64,000 bases of DNA from Gonocerus acuteangulatus (Eukaryota > Arthropoda > Insecta > Hemiptera > Coreidae), in contig OX328125.1 in the NCBI GenBank assembly GCA_946811695.1, positions 101,046,533 to 101,110,532 of the forward strand. Direction: 5' to 3'. Positions 54,969-64,000 of the stretch are shown here, piece by piece. The translations under genes and the position numbers were made by a program. Position 1 is the first letter of the stretch. Every line of letters starts with the position of its first letter. The notes beneath the pieces were generated by a model. The model did no database searches and had not been told where the DNA came from. It saw only the letters and a list, made by a program, of their open reading frames with translations.

Positions 54969-55642
54969 TTGATCGCTCTCTGGACACCCTTAAAAAGTTT
55001 TGGGTACTTTGTATATTTTCCTTAATTTTATTTTTTTATTTTTTTAAATTATTTTCCTTATATCTCGAAAACGGTTTGAAATCTTCATAAGCGGATCCTT
55101 ACCATTCGAAAGCTTACTAAATGCTAATAATTCTGAAGCAATTATCGATTCATCGGAGAAATGAGTGCTTAAAAAAATAGTTTTTGAATACCGTTTTTGG
55201 TTTGGGTACTTAGAATCATGGGATTCAGTTGAAACATTTTCTGCATGTTCTACTTTCATTAAAACTAATATGTTGAAATTTTTGTTACGTTTAATATTTT
55301 ATGTATAATGTATTTGACAATAAAACTGGTTAAGTAAAATAACAAAAACAATTTATTGTTAGAAATATAGATTTCCAAGATTCATAGACCTTGCCACTAG
55401 CGGGTCCGTTTCTAGTGTAGCCGACCCTTCCAGGTAAGATTGTAAATCATGACCTCTCAAGACTTTACTACTCACAGGAATGGCATTAGTGACCTTAAGG
55501 GTTGACACGCCATTATAATAATTAATTTAAAAAAAAGACTGGTGGAACCAAAATAATAACTGCTTCTATTTTAATCTTTCAAAATTAGACTAGGGATATG
55601 AACGGAACCGCGCTAAGATGATGCAGTTCCTGCGAGACGGAC
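54778..55642 (+). mobile_element. HINE-1, both ends intact (865 bp)
   Basis: Starts AGCGCGGTTCCTCCCTCTCT after TTTT. CAATCCAGAAGTCCCGAC and (TA)n(TG)n at 54916-54968 follow. It ends GGAACCGCGCTAAGATGATG, hairpin GCAGTTCCTGC, GAGACGGAC before TTT. The interior is shortened compared with 47928-49664. Confidence 0.8.
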
Positions 55643-55790
55643 TTTGTTAAGCTAGGTCCACCTTATAAACCTATGTAATGTAGTCTATAACATACAGTCT
55701 TCTTTTACATGGCCACGTCAGTGCGCATGCAAGAATGCCCGCGGACACTATTTTGTGACACTTTTTTTGTAACCTTTTTCCAGTTTAGTC
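55643..55790 (+). repeat. GCGCGAACGCC-type module, diverged
   Basis: GGTCCACCTTATAAACCTAT, ACATACAGTCTTCTTTTACA and GTGCGCATGCAAGAATGCCC match the units at 13577-13960. It lies directly after HINE-1. Confidence 0.65.
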
Positions 55791-55919
55791 ACCGTTAAAG
55801 CATATTTATGCTAAAATTTAGTTAGCTGGACTGTCAAACATTCGATTTCATTTGTTTTATTTGAGTAGTTATAGGGGTAAGAAGGGTTCTACTCCAAAAT
55901 GAAAGTAGCTGATAAGCGG

Positions 55920-56350
55920 TTGTTTACCTGTTAAGACAGATTTCAGCTGATGAGAGGTTTTCAAATGATTAACCTGATCAGATGTATTTCAGCTGTTGGG
56001 AGATTTTTCGGCTGAAGGGATGTGTTTCAATCTATGGGAGCTATTTCATCTGATCAGATGTATTTCACTTGATTGAATGTATTTCAGCTGTTGGGAGATG
56101 TTTCCGCTGACAGGAGGTGTTTCATTCTATGGGAGTCATTTCACCTGATCAGAAGTATTTCCCAAAATGGGATGTATTTAAGGTGTTGGGACATGTTTCA
56201 GCTGTTGGAAAATATTTCAGCTGATGGGAGGCGTTTAAGCCTATGGGATATATGGCCTCTGATTAGAAATATTTCACTTGATGGGATGTATTTCAGCTGT
56301 TGGGAGATATTTCAGGTGATATGAGTTATTTTAGCTAATGGGATGTTTTT
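55920..56350. repeat. degenerate ~21-bp CAGCTG repeat
   Basis: About 19 irregular units of the type TTTCAGCTGTTGGGAGATGT. The spacing and the CAGCTG core recall the minisatellite at 405-1145, but the sequences otherwise differ. Confidence 0.7.
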
Positions 56351-56516
56351 CAGGCTCTGACGTCTTGGAGTTTATGTCTTCTTCATTCTACTAAACATAT
56401 TGTGGCAGAAAGAAAAGCTAGCTTTTCATAAATTACCGACGAAAATGTATTCTGAAAAAAGACAAGTAAAGAAAAGCGTCAACGTAAGAAACTGTAAGAG
56501 CAAACACATAATAAAA

Positions 56517-57731
56517 GTCCGTCACGCAGCTGCATAACTAAGCACTTTCCTCAGAATTTGGGTAGTGTAGACTGCTTTCCAGAACAATTTGCTTAAAATA
56601 TCCTACAAATAAATAAAATAATAATATCCTACATAAATAAAATAAAAACATGAATAGTTCTCTTTTAATTTTGTAATGAGTAACTGATCAATTATTAATT
56701 TGCTTCCAGAGTTATGTTTACACATGGTACCTACTACACAACGTAATAAATACAAAAAAACCTCATATTATCGTATTTTGATCTAACGCAGGAACAGGAT
56801 ACAGTCCCTCTAGTGGTAGAAAGCGCTCCTTGCGGCGGCTTTGTGAACCTACGTATGGCTGGCTTTTCCATTGAAATATATTACAAAGTAAACCCCCCTT
56901 TCCGATTGACCAATTCAGCTCATTTTTACAACACTTCTTTCTCATGAGTTACCCACGACGTATACCGCGTTTCGTTACATTACAGCAGAAGTTACGACCG
57001 GTATGAGTATATTAGTAATTTGGGTCCGGAGTAACCCCCCCCCCTCCTAATGAACCGATTTATTTTATTTTTACAATACATTTCTACCTGTAGATTACCA
57101 CTTCAAATACCGAGTTTCGTCGAAATATAACAAAAATCACGGCTGGTAGTGGCGAATTGGTATTGTGGGTCCGGAGTAAACCCCCCTCCTAATGAACCGA
57201 TTTAGTTTATTTTTACAACACATATTTACCTGTAGATTACCGCTAAGAATACCGAGTTTCGTCGAAATATACCAAAAACCACGGCTGGTAGTGGCTAATT
57301 GGTATTGTGGGTCCGGAGTAAACCCCCTCTCCTTATGCACCGATTTAGTTCATTTTTATATCTCACTTTTCTCTCTATATTACCACTACGAATACCAAGT
57401 TTCGTTGAAATATAACAAATATTACGGCTGACATGGCCAAATTAGTGTTTTGGGTTCGGGGTAAACCCCCTCCCCCTTCCGGTGGACCAATTTTGGTGGT
57501 TAACGAACTCGTTCGATAGTTTGCTAATTGAATGCTATATACTAAGTTTCGTGACGAAAAAACAAAAACTCTGGCCGCTATCGTGTTAACAGACATATAT
57601 ATATATATAAATTTTAACGGGGGTCATTTTCAGTGTCTACTAGGTAGGATCGATAAAGATTTGAAGACATTTTTCAAAAATTCCGACATGAGTGCAACCT
57701 CAATAGCTACTTTCCTTCGGAGGAAAGTGCT
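56517..57731 (-). mobile_element. HINE-2, full length (1215 bp)
   Basis: The 3' end is at 56517 (GTCCGTCACGCAGCTGCATA, hairpin shortened by a deletion, then ACTAAGCACTTTCCTC). The 5' end is at 57731 (AGCACTTTCCTCCGAAGG on the minus strand). G-run modules, AACGAACTCGTTCGATAGTT and a short (TA)n at 57594-57609 lie between. The missing hairpin bases may make it unable to terminate. Confidence 0.8.
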
Positions 57732-58068
57732 AAAAGGAACTTACAAAATGACTTGATCCCAAAAGAAGCTATTTCTTAAAGATATAAAGAAGAAAAACGA
57801 GCTTCTTTTAGAGATCAATAAAGGCAAGAGCTATCCACTCGAAAAGCATTCCTCGCTCCTTGGAATTCCAAAAGGAGTAATGACTTTAGAATTCCTTTTA
57901 AAAAGTTGCTATGAATGAGTTCTTTACGGCTTTGTGCTCAATACAAGTAATCATTACTCTGAAAGAATTCAGACTTCGTTTTTAAATACACTCTTACAGA
58001 ATAAGGTGTCTCACTCTTGTGGTGTTCTTCAAGGAACCGTGCTAAGCTCAATCATGAATTATATTCAA
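57732..58068. other. unassigned
   Basis: Unique sequence between HINE-2 and HelC. No gene supported. Confidence 0.4.
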
Positions 58069-59130
58069 CCAGCTGAATACCCGTGCTTCGCCACGGCAGA
58101 TAAGTAGTTATTTTAAATAATGAATCAGCAAAATTAAGGCTACTACATAATTTTGTGCAGTTTATTATAGCACGGTTCCCGTCATACTATAAGTTATTCA
58201 CCAATTGATAATTAATCAATTTATAATGTTTCATGAGATTGGAGCGCTCCGGACCTGTATCAAGAAACAGATAACGTAGAGATAACCCGTTATCTATAGG
58301 TTAGCAGTAACAGCAGTTTAACCAGTACAGGTTAAAATTCGTTGTCGATCATAAATCTACGTTCAAATTAAAAAAAAATAACTTTCCAAGATGTCATTTG
58401 GAGGTTCCCGTCATACCATATGTTATTCGTCAATTGATAAGTAATGAATATATAATGTTTCTTGACACTGGGGCGCTCCGGACTAGTGTCAACAAAGAGA
58501 TAACCCGTTTTCTATAGGTTACCAACCAGTATATTATGGGTTAGTGTACTATAGGGTAACAGAAGTTATGCCAGTAAAGGTTAAAATTCGTTGTCAATAA
58601 TAAAAGTACGTTAAAATTTGAAGACTTATGATTCTCAGATGTCATTTGGAAACACCCATTATATTTGCGAGTATTATCGAGAAGTGTTCTGACTGGGGAT
58701 GCTGATGGGTGAGGAGGCTGTGCAAGGGCTCGAAATATTATTACCTCGGATGGACCATCACCAGGAAAACTCTATGGGGGACAAGTTGAAATGAACCTCA
58801 ATTAAAATGGTTTTGTCCCTCAAAGCGTAAACCTTACGAGGGACTCTTTATTTCTAGTAATTCAAGGACTGCCATCATAGTTGAAATTAACGGCCATTAA
58901 AATGATGCTATGATTATATAGCATGCTCTCTTTAAAGCTTAAAATTCAAACCCCTCTAAAAATACTTCAAAATAATGTCAAATATCAATGAATATTTTTT
59001 AAAAAAAGAAAAAAACCTTTCTTAGCGAGTTGAAAATTTGAAAAATTTTCTGTCAAGTGGTTGGGGTGCGATGATAGTCAGTGTGTGAGTGAGTGAGTGA
59101 GTGAGTGGTATTTGACAAATATACAGTAGA
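58069..59130 (-). mobile_element. HelC Helitron, full length (1062 bp)
   Basis: On the minus strand it starts TCTACTGTATATTTGTCAAA (59130 downward) with A before it. It ends with a CCGTG/CACGG stem-loop and GGGTATTCAGCTGG (CCAG at 58069-58072 on the plus strand) before T. TC start, CTGG end and A/T flanks match the Helitron rule. (CACT)n near the start and blocks CCGAGGTAATAATA and CGTACTTTTATTATTGAC are shared with the other HelC copies. No coding capacity. Confidence 0.87.
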
Positions 59131-60224
59131 TTTTCAACTAGCTTTTGAATTATTTATTTGATGTTAGAGATAAATGGAATATGATTATCAATTCCGTAGG
59201 ATTCCCCGACAATAATATGAGAAATTCCGGAGGCATCCCCGGGATATAATAATGCAGGACCTGCCTTGCCCATTTTACAAATTCCCTTACTGCCTCGGAA
59301 GGACAATTTGTATAGGATTCGATACAAATTGGCTTGCCAAGGGAGTTACACATCCCTACATCTAATGGTACTACATGAAATACAATTTGGAAAACGAAGG
59401 GAAAGGTCTACAACTACCCATTCAGGCGTTGTTGGGGTCGCTGATAAGAATCCGTTATCAGAATTTAAAAAATCAAAATGGCGTCTTTTTATACGAAAAA
59501 AACATGTCTTCAAGAAAGGTCATATACGCTTTTTGCGTAAATCTATTATTTTGACTGTTGCAAGGCAAAATCACTTTTTCTATAATTTTGAGATTAGCTC
59601 TGAAATCTACTAGGCGACCCCAATTTCTTATTGCAGATTCGTATTCGGGTCAAAATTCATAGCAATAATATGTCTGAAACCCAGAGAAATATACTTTTTT
59701 TGTTTTTATAGGCCTGTAATATAATAACACTTGAATAAATATACTACTTCATTTTTAAAAAAAATCATAAAAAGTTAATAGGCTGCTATAGGCAGATGAA
59801 TTTAGTTTTATTTAGTACATAATACATTTATTTTTTTTTATTTTTCAGTAAATTTTATAACAGCAATTGAAGGCAATCTATTAATTTTTTATCTAACAAT
59901 TCAAACTTTCTTAATAAATAAGACAAAGAACCTTCAATTATATTTACATTTTTTAAAATTTCCTATTTAACAAATACATCTCTAAAGGTTTTTCTCATAT
60001 TTTACTAAACTTTAAACTTTTACACGTGCCTAACGAAAGTTTCCACTATCCGCTCTATCACGAAGATATAAATCTAGAGATAAATCTGAGGTCGCACAAA
60101 ATAAATCCGTCAAATACTAACAAGATGTTAGGAGGAAGAAGGGATATCTAAAGATGTGCTCAACTAATTTGAAATAATCACAGAGATCATGCTTTGAACT
60201 TTTATTCTGAATATTAATGTACGC
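59131..60224. other. unassigned unique sequence
   Basis: Overlapping frames at 59150-59353 (minus) and 59266-59613 (plus) lack recognisable domains. The plus frame is Lys/Arg-rich. I cannot support a gene. Confidence 0.35.
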
Positions 60225-60290
60225 CCTAATTTGGTACTAATGACCTCAGCAGCCGTGGCAGAGGGGGGATAATTTGCAACTGTAGTTAGT
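60225..60290 (+). mobile_element. small SINE-2 remnant
   Basis: TTGGTACTAATGACCTCAGC then AGCCGTGGCAGAGGGGGGAT parallels the SINE-2 segment GGTGCTAATGACTCTAGCAG. Confidence 0.45.
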
Positions 60291-60881
60291 GGAGTATAGG
60301 GGAAGGAAATCACTAAAGCATTAAATGTTTCACGTGATATATTAATTGTAAAATAAATGTAGCAAAACTCCAGTATTCGTTGACAAACATTCCAATTTGA
60401 ACTAATTTGATCAGTATGGGTTCGGAAACATTGACATTTTTAGCAGGTTCCTTCCGATTGCGCCATTGTCTAGCAAAATATAAAAAGTTTCCAAATTTGA
60501 AGGCAAGAATGTACACTATCTCAACCATGAGAAGTTGATGCAGTTGTGGGATTTCTAAAAATGTATATGTTACCGGCAAAGTGTAGAAGCCAGGCATTAA
60601 TGCCTGGCTATATAATGCCTAAGCTGTTTAGGCAAAGTATAGTTTTTAGTATTAGTTTTTACAACATATTACAAACATTACCTAGGGATTGTATAAAATG
60701 CCTAGGTATTCTATAGAATGACTGTTGCTTATTTGGCATTGTATAAAATGAAAAATGTTTTGAGTTTACTCTATACACTTTAACATAGATAATTTGAATA
60801 ACTTTTAAAATTGGTTAAAAACAAGATCTTTTCGTAAGGCAAACAATTTATTTAAAACAATATATTAAGTGAGATTGTTAT

Positions 60882-61378
60882 TTACATATTTAGAGCTACT
60901 TGTTGAGTATCGTGACACTTAGAATTGTATTTTCTTTGCTCTTTAACACATTTACATTTCCTACTCTGACACTTAGCCTTGCACGAGCACTTAACGAAAC
61001 CTTGCCCGCTGCCTGATAATTGGGCTGTAGCTGCAGGGCCTTTTAACACTTGATTTACCAGACCAGTCATTTTGACTGGTCGTGCAATTTCAATTCAAAC
61101 TTTTCCTAATACATATAACATTTGCTTTTCTAAATGATGTTATGACTTTTGTAATACATTTAATGAACCTTATGTTACTTTATATATATTATTAAAAAAT
61201 ATATTTGTTGTTATTGACATTTATACCAGTACCAGGTCTGGTAAATCCAGTGTTAATGTTTAAAACACAAGGCGCATAATGTTTTTCCTTCATAATCATG
61301 CCCACATACATTATACAATTGCCTGAAACACTCTTCAAATTTTTGTTCGTCAGTGGCATCTTTTGAACAAACACAACA
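60882..61378 (-). pseudogene. Cys-rich relics, integrase/KRBA2-like C-terminus
   Basis: Minus strand, in order: EICCVCSKDATDEQKFEECF then NVCGHDYEGKTLCALCFKH (two Cys/His clusters, 61378-61250). After stops and frame changes comes IEIARPVKMTGLVNQVLKGP, then GQGFVKCSCKAKCQSRKCKC and KYNSKCHDT, ending at 60882. The CSCK.KC....CKC...N..CH pattern recalls the C-terminus of transposon-derived integrase proteins annotated as KRAB-A domain-containing protein 2. This is from memory and not searched. The first block is interrupted upstream by SINE-1 and the minisatellite. Confidence 0.55.
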
Positions 61379-61387
61379 AATTTCGTC

Positions 61388-61388
<1 letters not shown>

Positions 61389-61450
<62 letters not shown>

Positions 61451-61614
61451 GGCGCATCGACAAATCTTGGCCATTAGCGCCGGCCTCCAGGGTGCAGCCA
61501 GAAATTTTCTCAGCGAGCCCTGAGATGAGAAAATTCCTGCCGCCGGTGGGGATCGAACCCACCATCTCCCGCTTATGAATCCAGCGCGCTAGCCACTAGA
61601 CCACGGAAGACCCC
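61389..61614 (-). mobile_element. SINE-1, full length, inserted in the transposon's coding relic
   Basis: Poly(T) of about 58 bases, then the reversed body (GCCGGCCTCCAGGGTGCAGC), B box (GGATCGAACCC) and head (AGACCACGGAAGACCCC). AAATTTCGTCAGT at the left (61378-61390) and AAATTTCGTTAGT at the right (61616-61628) are the target duplication with one change. Confidence 0.9.
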
Positions 61615-61615
61615 A

Positions 61616-61838
61616 AAATTTCGTTAGTTGTTTGCAAAACAAATTTCGTTAGTTGCTTGCACAACAAATTTCGTTAGTTGCTTGCACAACAAATTTCGTT
61701 AGTTGCTTGCAAAACAAATTTCGTTAGTTACTTGCACAACAAATTTCGTTAGTTGCTTGCAAAACAAATTTCGTTAGTTACTTGCACAACAAATTTCGTT
61801 AGTTGCTTGCACAACAAATTTCGTTAGTTGTTTACAAC
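61616..61838. repeat. 25-bp minisatellite beside the SINE
   Basis: About nine copies of AAATTTCGTTAGTTGCTTGC plus ACAAC. The first nine bases are the target duplication of the adjacent SINE, so the array grew from the duplicated target. The period of 25 changes the reading frame at each unit and destroys the underlying Cys-rich frame. Confidence 0.88.
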
Positions 61839-62224
61839 ATTATCTTCCTCAACTTCTAGCATAAGTTCGTCGATTTCATACTTTGCCTAAAGCGCAGTAG
61901 GCGTTCTATAAAATGCCTTGGGAAAGTATGAAATACGCTTTATTTCATACATTGCCGGCTGGATTAAGGCATTCTACTGAATGCCTGATTTTGTACTTTG
62001 CCGGTCACTTGGTGTAAAATCTAAATTAATTGTAGTATTTTATTATCTATATTCTTAACAATTTTACTGTTCGGCTACAATATATAATTCGTTTATAATT
62101 TAATATTATAATTATTTGATACAATATCGAAATATGATATTCTAAACACGACATTGATTAAAACGTAAAACTGTTTTTGACATAATATTCCAAATACCTT
62201 TTAACCTAATATTATACTAGTTTT

Positions 62225-62567
62225 GGGGGCGAGGTTAGCTCAGTGGTAGAGCACTCGACTAATGAACTGGAGGACCAGGTTCAAAACCCGAGCGCGCAAT
62301 AAAGATTTTTTCTTCTAGTGCTGCCGTTCGAGGGTTGGATTTGGGGTCCCAGATCGTCCCTAGGCTCACCCAGCCTTTAATTAATTTAATTAATAAAGCG
62401 TACCTTGGGAGCTAATGACTCTAGCAGTCGAAGCAGCCAAGGGGAAAATCAGGCGGCCGGAGCATAGTGTTGACCACACTATCTCCCTAGTGTGCCGTAC
62501 GGTCAAGAATCAGATACCTCTACAGTATCTGCCCCTCTGGGCCCTTGTGGCCTGTTACACAGGACTG
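62225..62567 (+). mobile_element. SINE-2, full length with 14-bp target duplication
   Basis: ATTATACTAGTTTT occurs at 62211-62224 and 62568-62581. Between them lies the tRNA-Ile-like head (GGTTAGCTCAGTGGTAGAGC, B box GGTTCAAAACC) and the SINE-2 body, ending ACACAGGACTG. The duplication defines exact ends and shows that the family has no long A-tail. Confidence 0.93.
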
Positions 62568-62581
62568 ATTATACTAGTTTT

Positions 62582-63149
62582 AGCACAATTTCCTGCCGTT
62601 AAGGCCGTGCCCAATTGAGCACAAGGCGTTACTTTCGCTCTACATAGAGTCCGAATCTGAAGAAAAATAAGGACGTATTGTTTGTCTTCAGTACTGTTAG
62701 AAAGAGAAAAAAAAAACGAAACAGAGGGAAAACTAGTGACTTTTTGGAGGAAAAGAGAATTTCATACTGGTAATAATATCTATTACTCGTAAGTACCAGT
62801 ATGATTTTGTTAACCAGTTCGAGGATTTACTTAAATAATATGTTGTTTCATTTAAAAATGGTGATACATTAAAATCACATTATCTTTTACATGCTTATCT
62901 TAGTTTCAAAGATTCTGTAACTTGTGTTTTTTTGAGAGGTTTACTTTCTGAATTTTTGTTGATAAAGTAATTTATATCCAAGCTGTTCGTAACTGTTAAT
63001 CAGTTATTAATTACATTAATAAACAGGATATAAATATTCTTCATAATGTTAAAATTAGTAGATTATCATTTACATATCAGAGTTACTATTAACTTTTCAA
63101 AAATTCATTCATTTGACATATCTCACTATTTTGTTAGAATACATCCACA

Positions 63150-63153
<4 letters not shown>
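62582..63153. other. unassigned, with an 11-bp perfect hairpin
   Basis: TCATACTGGTA (62762-62772) and TACCAGTATGA (62794-62804) form a perfect stem with a 21-base loop. No gene or shared repeat otherwise. Confidence 0.45.
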
Positions 63154-63235
<82 letters not shown>

Positions 63236-63245
63236 TATATATATT
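63154..63245. repeat. (CA)n(TA)n compound microsatellite
   Basis: About 21 CA units are followed by about 14 TA units and a short CACACA return. Confidence 0.95.
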
Positions 63246-63550
63246 CGATGCAACTCATTAAAAGTCTAGGGGTGGATTAAACTAGAATGACCCTAGAAAT
63301 CATACAAATATAAAAGCGACTTCTAATACTTTAATATATTAATCAAAACTTCAATGGGTTAATTATAACTTCAGTATTTCAATAGTTAGAATATTGTAGA
63401 CACCCAAGGGTGTTCAGGGGCGGTAGACACCCAGAGGTATTTATAAGGTCATAAGTTCACTTGCTCCACGTGGTGCAGAATACCAAAGGCCAGAGGTAAT
63501 GGTGAAGGATTCGAGTTACTATTCCAAGGTGCATTTTCACTCCACATCAG
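63246..63550. other. unassigned
   Basis: AT-rich unique sequence. No gene is seen. Confidence 0.4.
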
Positions 63551-63890
63551 AGATGGGAATTATTTTATTTATAATTAAAAATACGAATTTATTCGTAATT
63601 CATATGTTTGTAAATACGAATATAAATAAATTCGTATTCATAAGTGTGAATACGAATTTATTTTTATTCACGTTTATTAAATATAAAAATAAAAATAAAA
63701 TTTTATCTGCGAATTTTCCTGCGAATACAAATAAAAAAAATGTGAATATTCACAAAAAATCAAGTGATTAAAAAAACACCACATTAAAATATACGAATAC
63801 AAATTTATTCACATTATAATTTGTGAATACGGATTTATTCACAATAAAATTCGCAAATAAAATATGAATTTATTCGTACTAAGATGATAT
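63551..63890. repeat. degenerate AATACGAATTTATTC repeat
   Basis: The motif AATACGAATTTATTC and its reverse complement recur about a dozen times with irregular spacing. The region is a mosaic of direct and inverted short repeats able to fold extensively. A poly(T) run follows at about 63932-63956. Confidence 0.7.
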
Positions 63891-64000
63891 TACGAAAGTT
63901 ATTGAAGGCAATTTTTTTAAAGGCGCTTAACGTTTTTTTTTTTTTTTTTTTTTTTTCTTTTTCTTCAAGGAGGTACAGATGACCAACTATGTCCCTGCAG

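Larger units (their letters stand above)
60572..62005. mobile_element. DNA transposon with ACCGGCAAAGT termini
   Basis: ACCGGCAAAGT opens the element and ACTTTGCCGGT closes it. The next 30-40 bases match imperfectly in inverted order (CAGGCATT...AATGCC). Subterminal regions repeat palindromic AGGCATT...AATGCCT motifs, including the perfect GCCAGGCATTAATGCCTGGC at 60589-60608. These look like transposase-binding sites. Inside are Cys-rich coding relics on the minus strand, a SINE-1 and a 25-bp minisatellite. No target duplication was identified, so the superfamily is open. Confidence 0.72.

Noticed and set aside
59150..59613. Overlapping frames on opposite strands as genes
   Set aside because: Neither shows a known motif, signal or splice context; left as unassigned.

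Overview
This is eukaryotic, AT-rich, repeat-dominated DNA. The mixture of jockey-, I- and L2/CR1-like non-LTR retrotransposons, mariner relics, tRNA-headed SINEs, Helitrons and Helentron-like elements suggests an arthropod. I cannot place it more precisely. No cellular gene is identified with confidence. Three short stretches (19052-19155 +, 44810-44996 +, 46109-46315 -) look like candidate coding exons of unknown genes. Nearly everything else is mobile DNA, fossil mobile DNA or tandem repeat.

Rolling-circle elements form the backbone. I distinguish three Helitron families. HelA is 41313-41825. HelB copies lie at 9874, 28735, 29037, 29617, 34442 and 39285. HelC copies lie at 1695, 4530, 14797 and 58069. 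They show 5' TC and 3' CTRR ends, usually between A and T. I also distinguish two related Helentron-like non-autonomous families, labelled HINE-1 and HINE-2. These start with AGCGCGGTTCC or AGCACTTTCCTC, carry an internal (TA)n tract, and repeat the 5' sequence inverted just inside the 3' end. A shared hairpin ending GGAC before a T-run closes them. Their internal (TA)n tracts have received other insertions, giving nested stacks at 24-28 kb and 33.7-35.3 kb. The two HINE families, HelA and HelB share a short core of the type CCGATTTTGATSAAACTTGG.

Layout: 0-9 kb holds minisatellites, HelC with a nested HINE-2, HINE-1, and a 51/90/153-bp minisatellite split by a jockey 3' end. 9-19 kb holds SINEs, HelB, a long-inverted-repeat element, HINE-1 inside HelC, and an L2-like 3' end. 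19-22.2 kb is minisatellite DNA. 22.7-28.3 kb is a retrotransposon cluster with threefold nesting. 28.7-35.3 kb holds Helitrons, a mariner N-terminal relic, jockey and HINE-2. 35.8-41.8 kb holds a foldback element, HINE-2, an I-like 3' end, a perfectly palindromic mariner inside the 5' tip of a Helitron, and a clean Helitron. 42-47 kb holds a 108-bp satellite, a 5S rRNA-derived copy, candidate exons, a foldback MITE and a GC-rich hAT element with an 8-bp target duplication. 47-59 kb is HINE-1/HINE-2 territory with minisatellites and HelC. 60.5-62 kb is a DNA transposon with ACCGGCAAAGT termini carrying Cys-rich coding relics, a SINE and a 25-bp minisatellite. 62-64 kb holds a SINE-2 copy with a clear target duplication and AT-rich repeats.

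No transposase, Rep/helicase or full reverse transcriptase is intact here. The best-preserved coding region is a 5'-truncated RT-RNase H reading frame at 25429-26872. Family labels (HelA-C, HINE-1/2, SINE-1/2/3, I-A, I-B) are mine, for cross-reference within this answer only.
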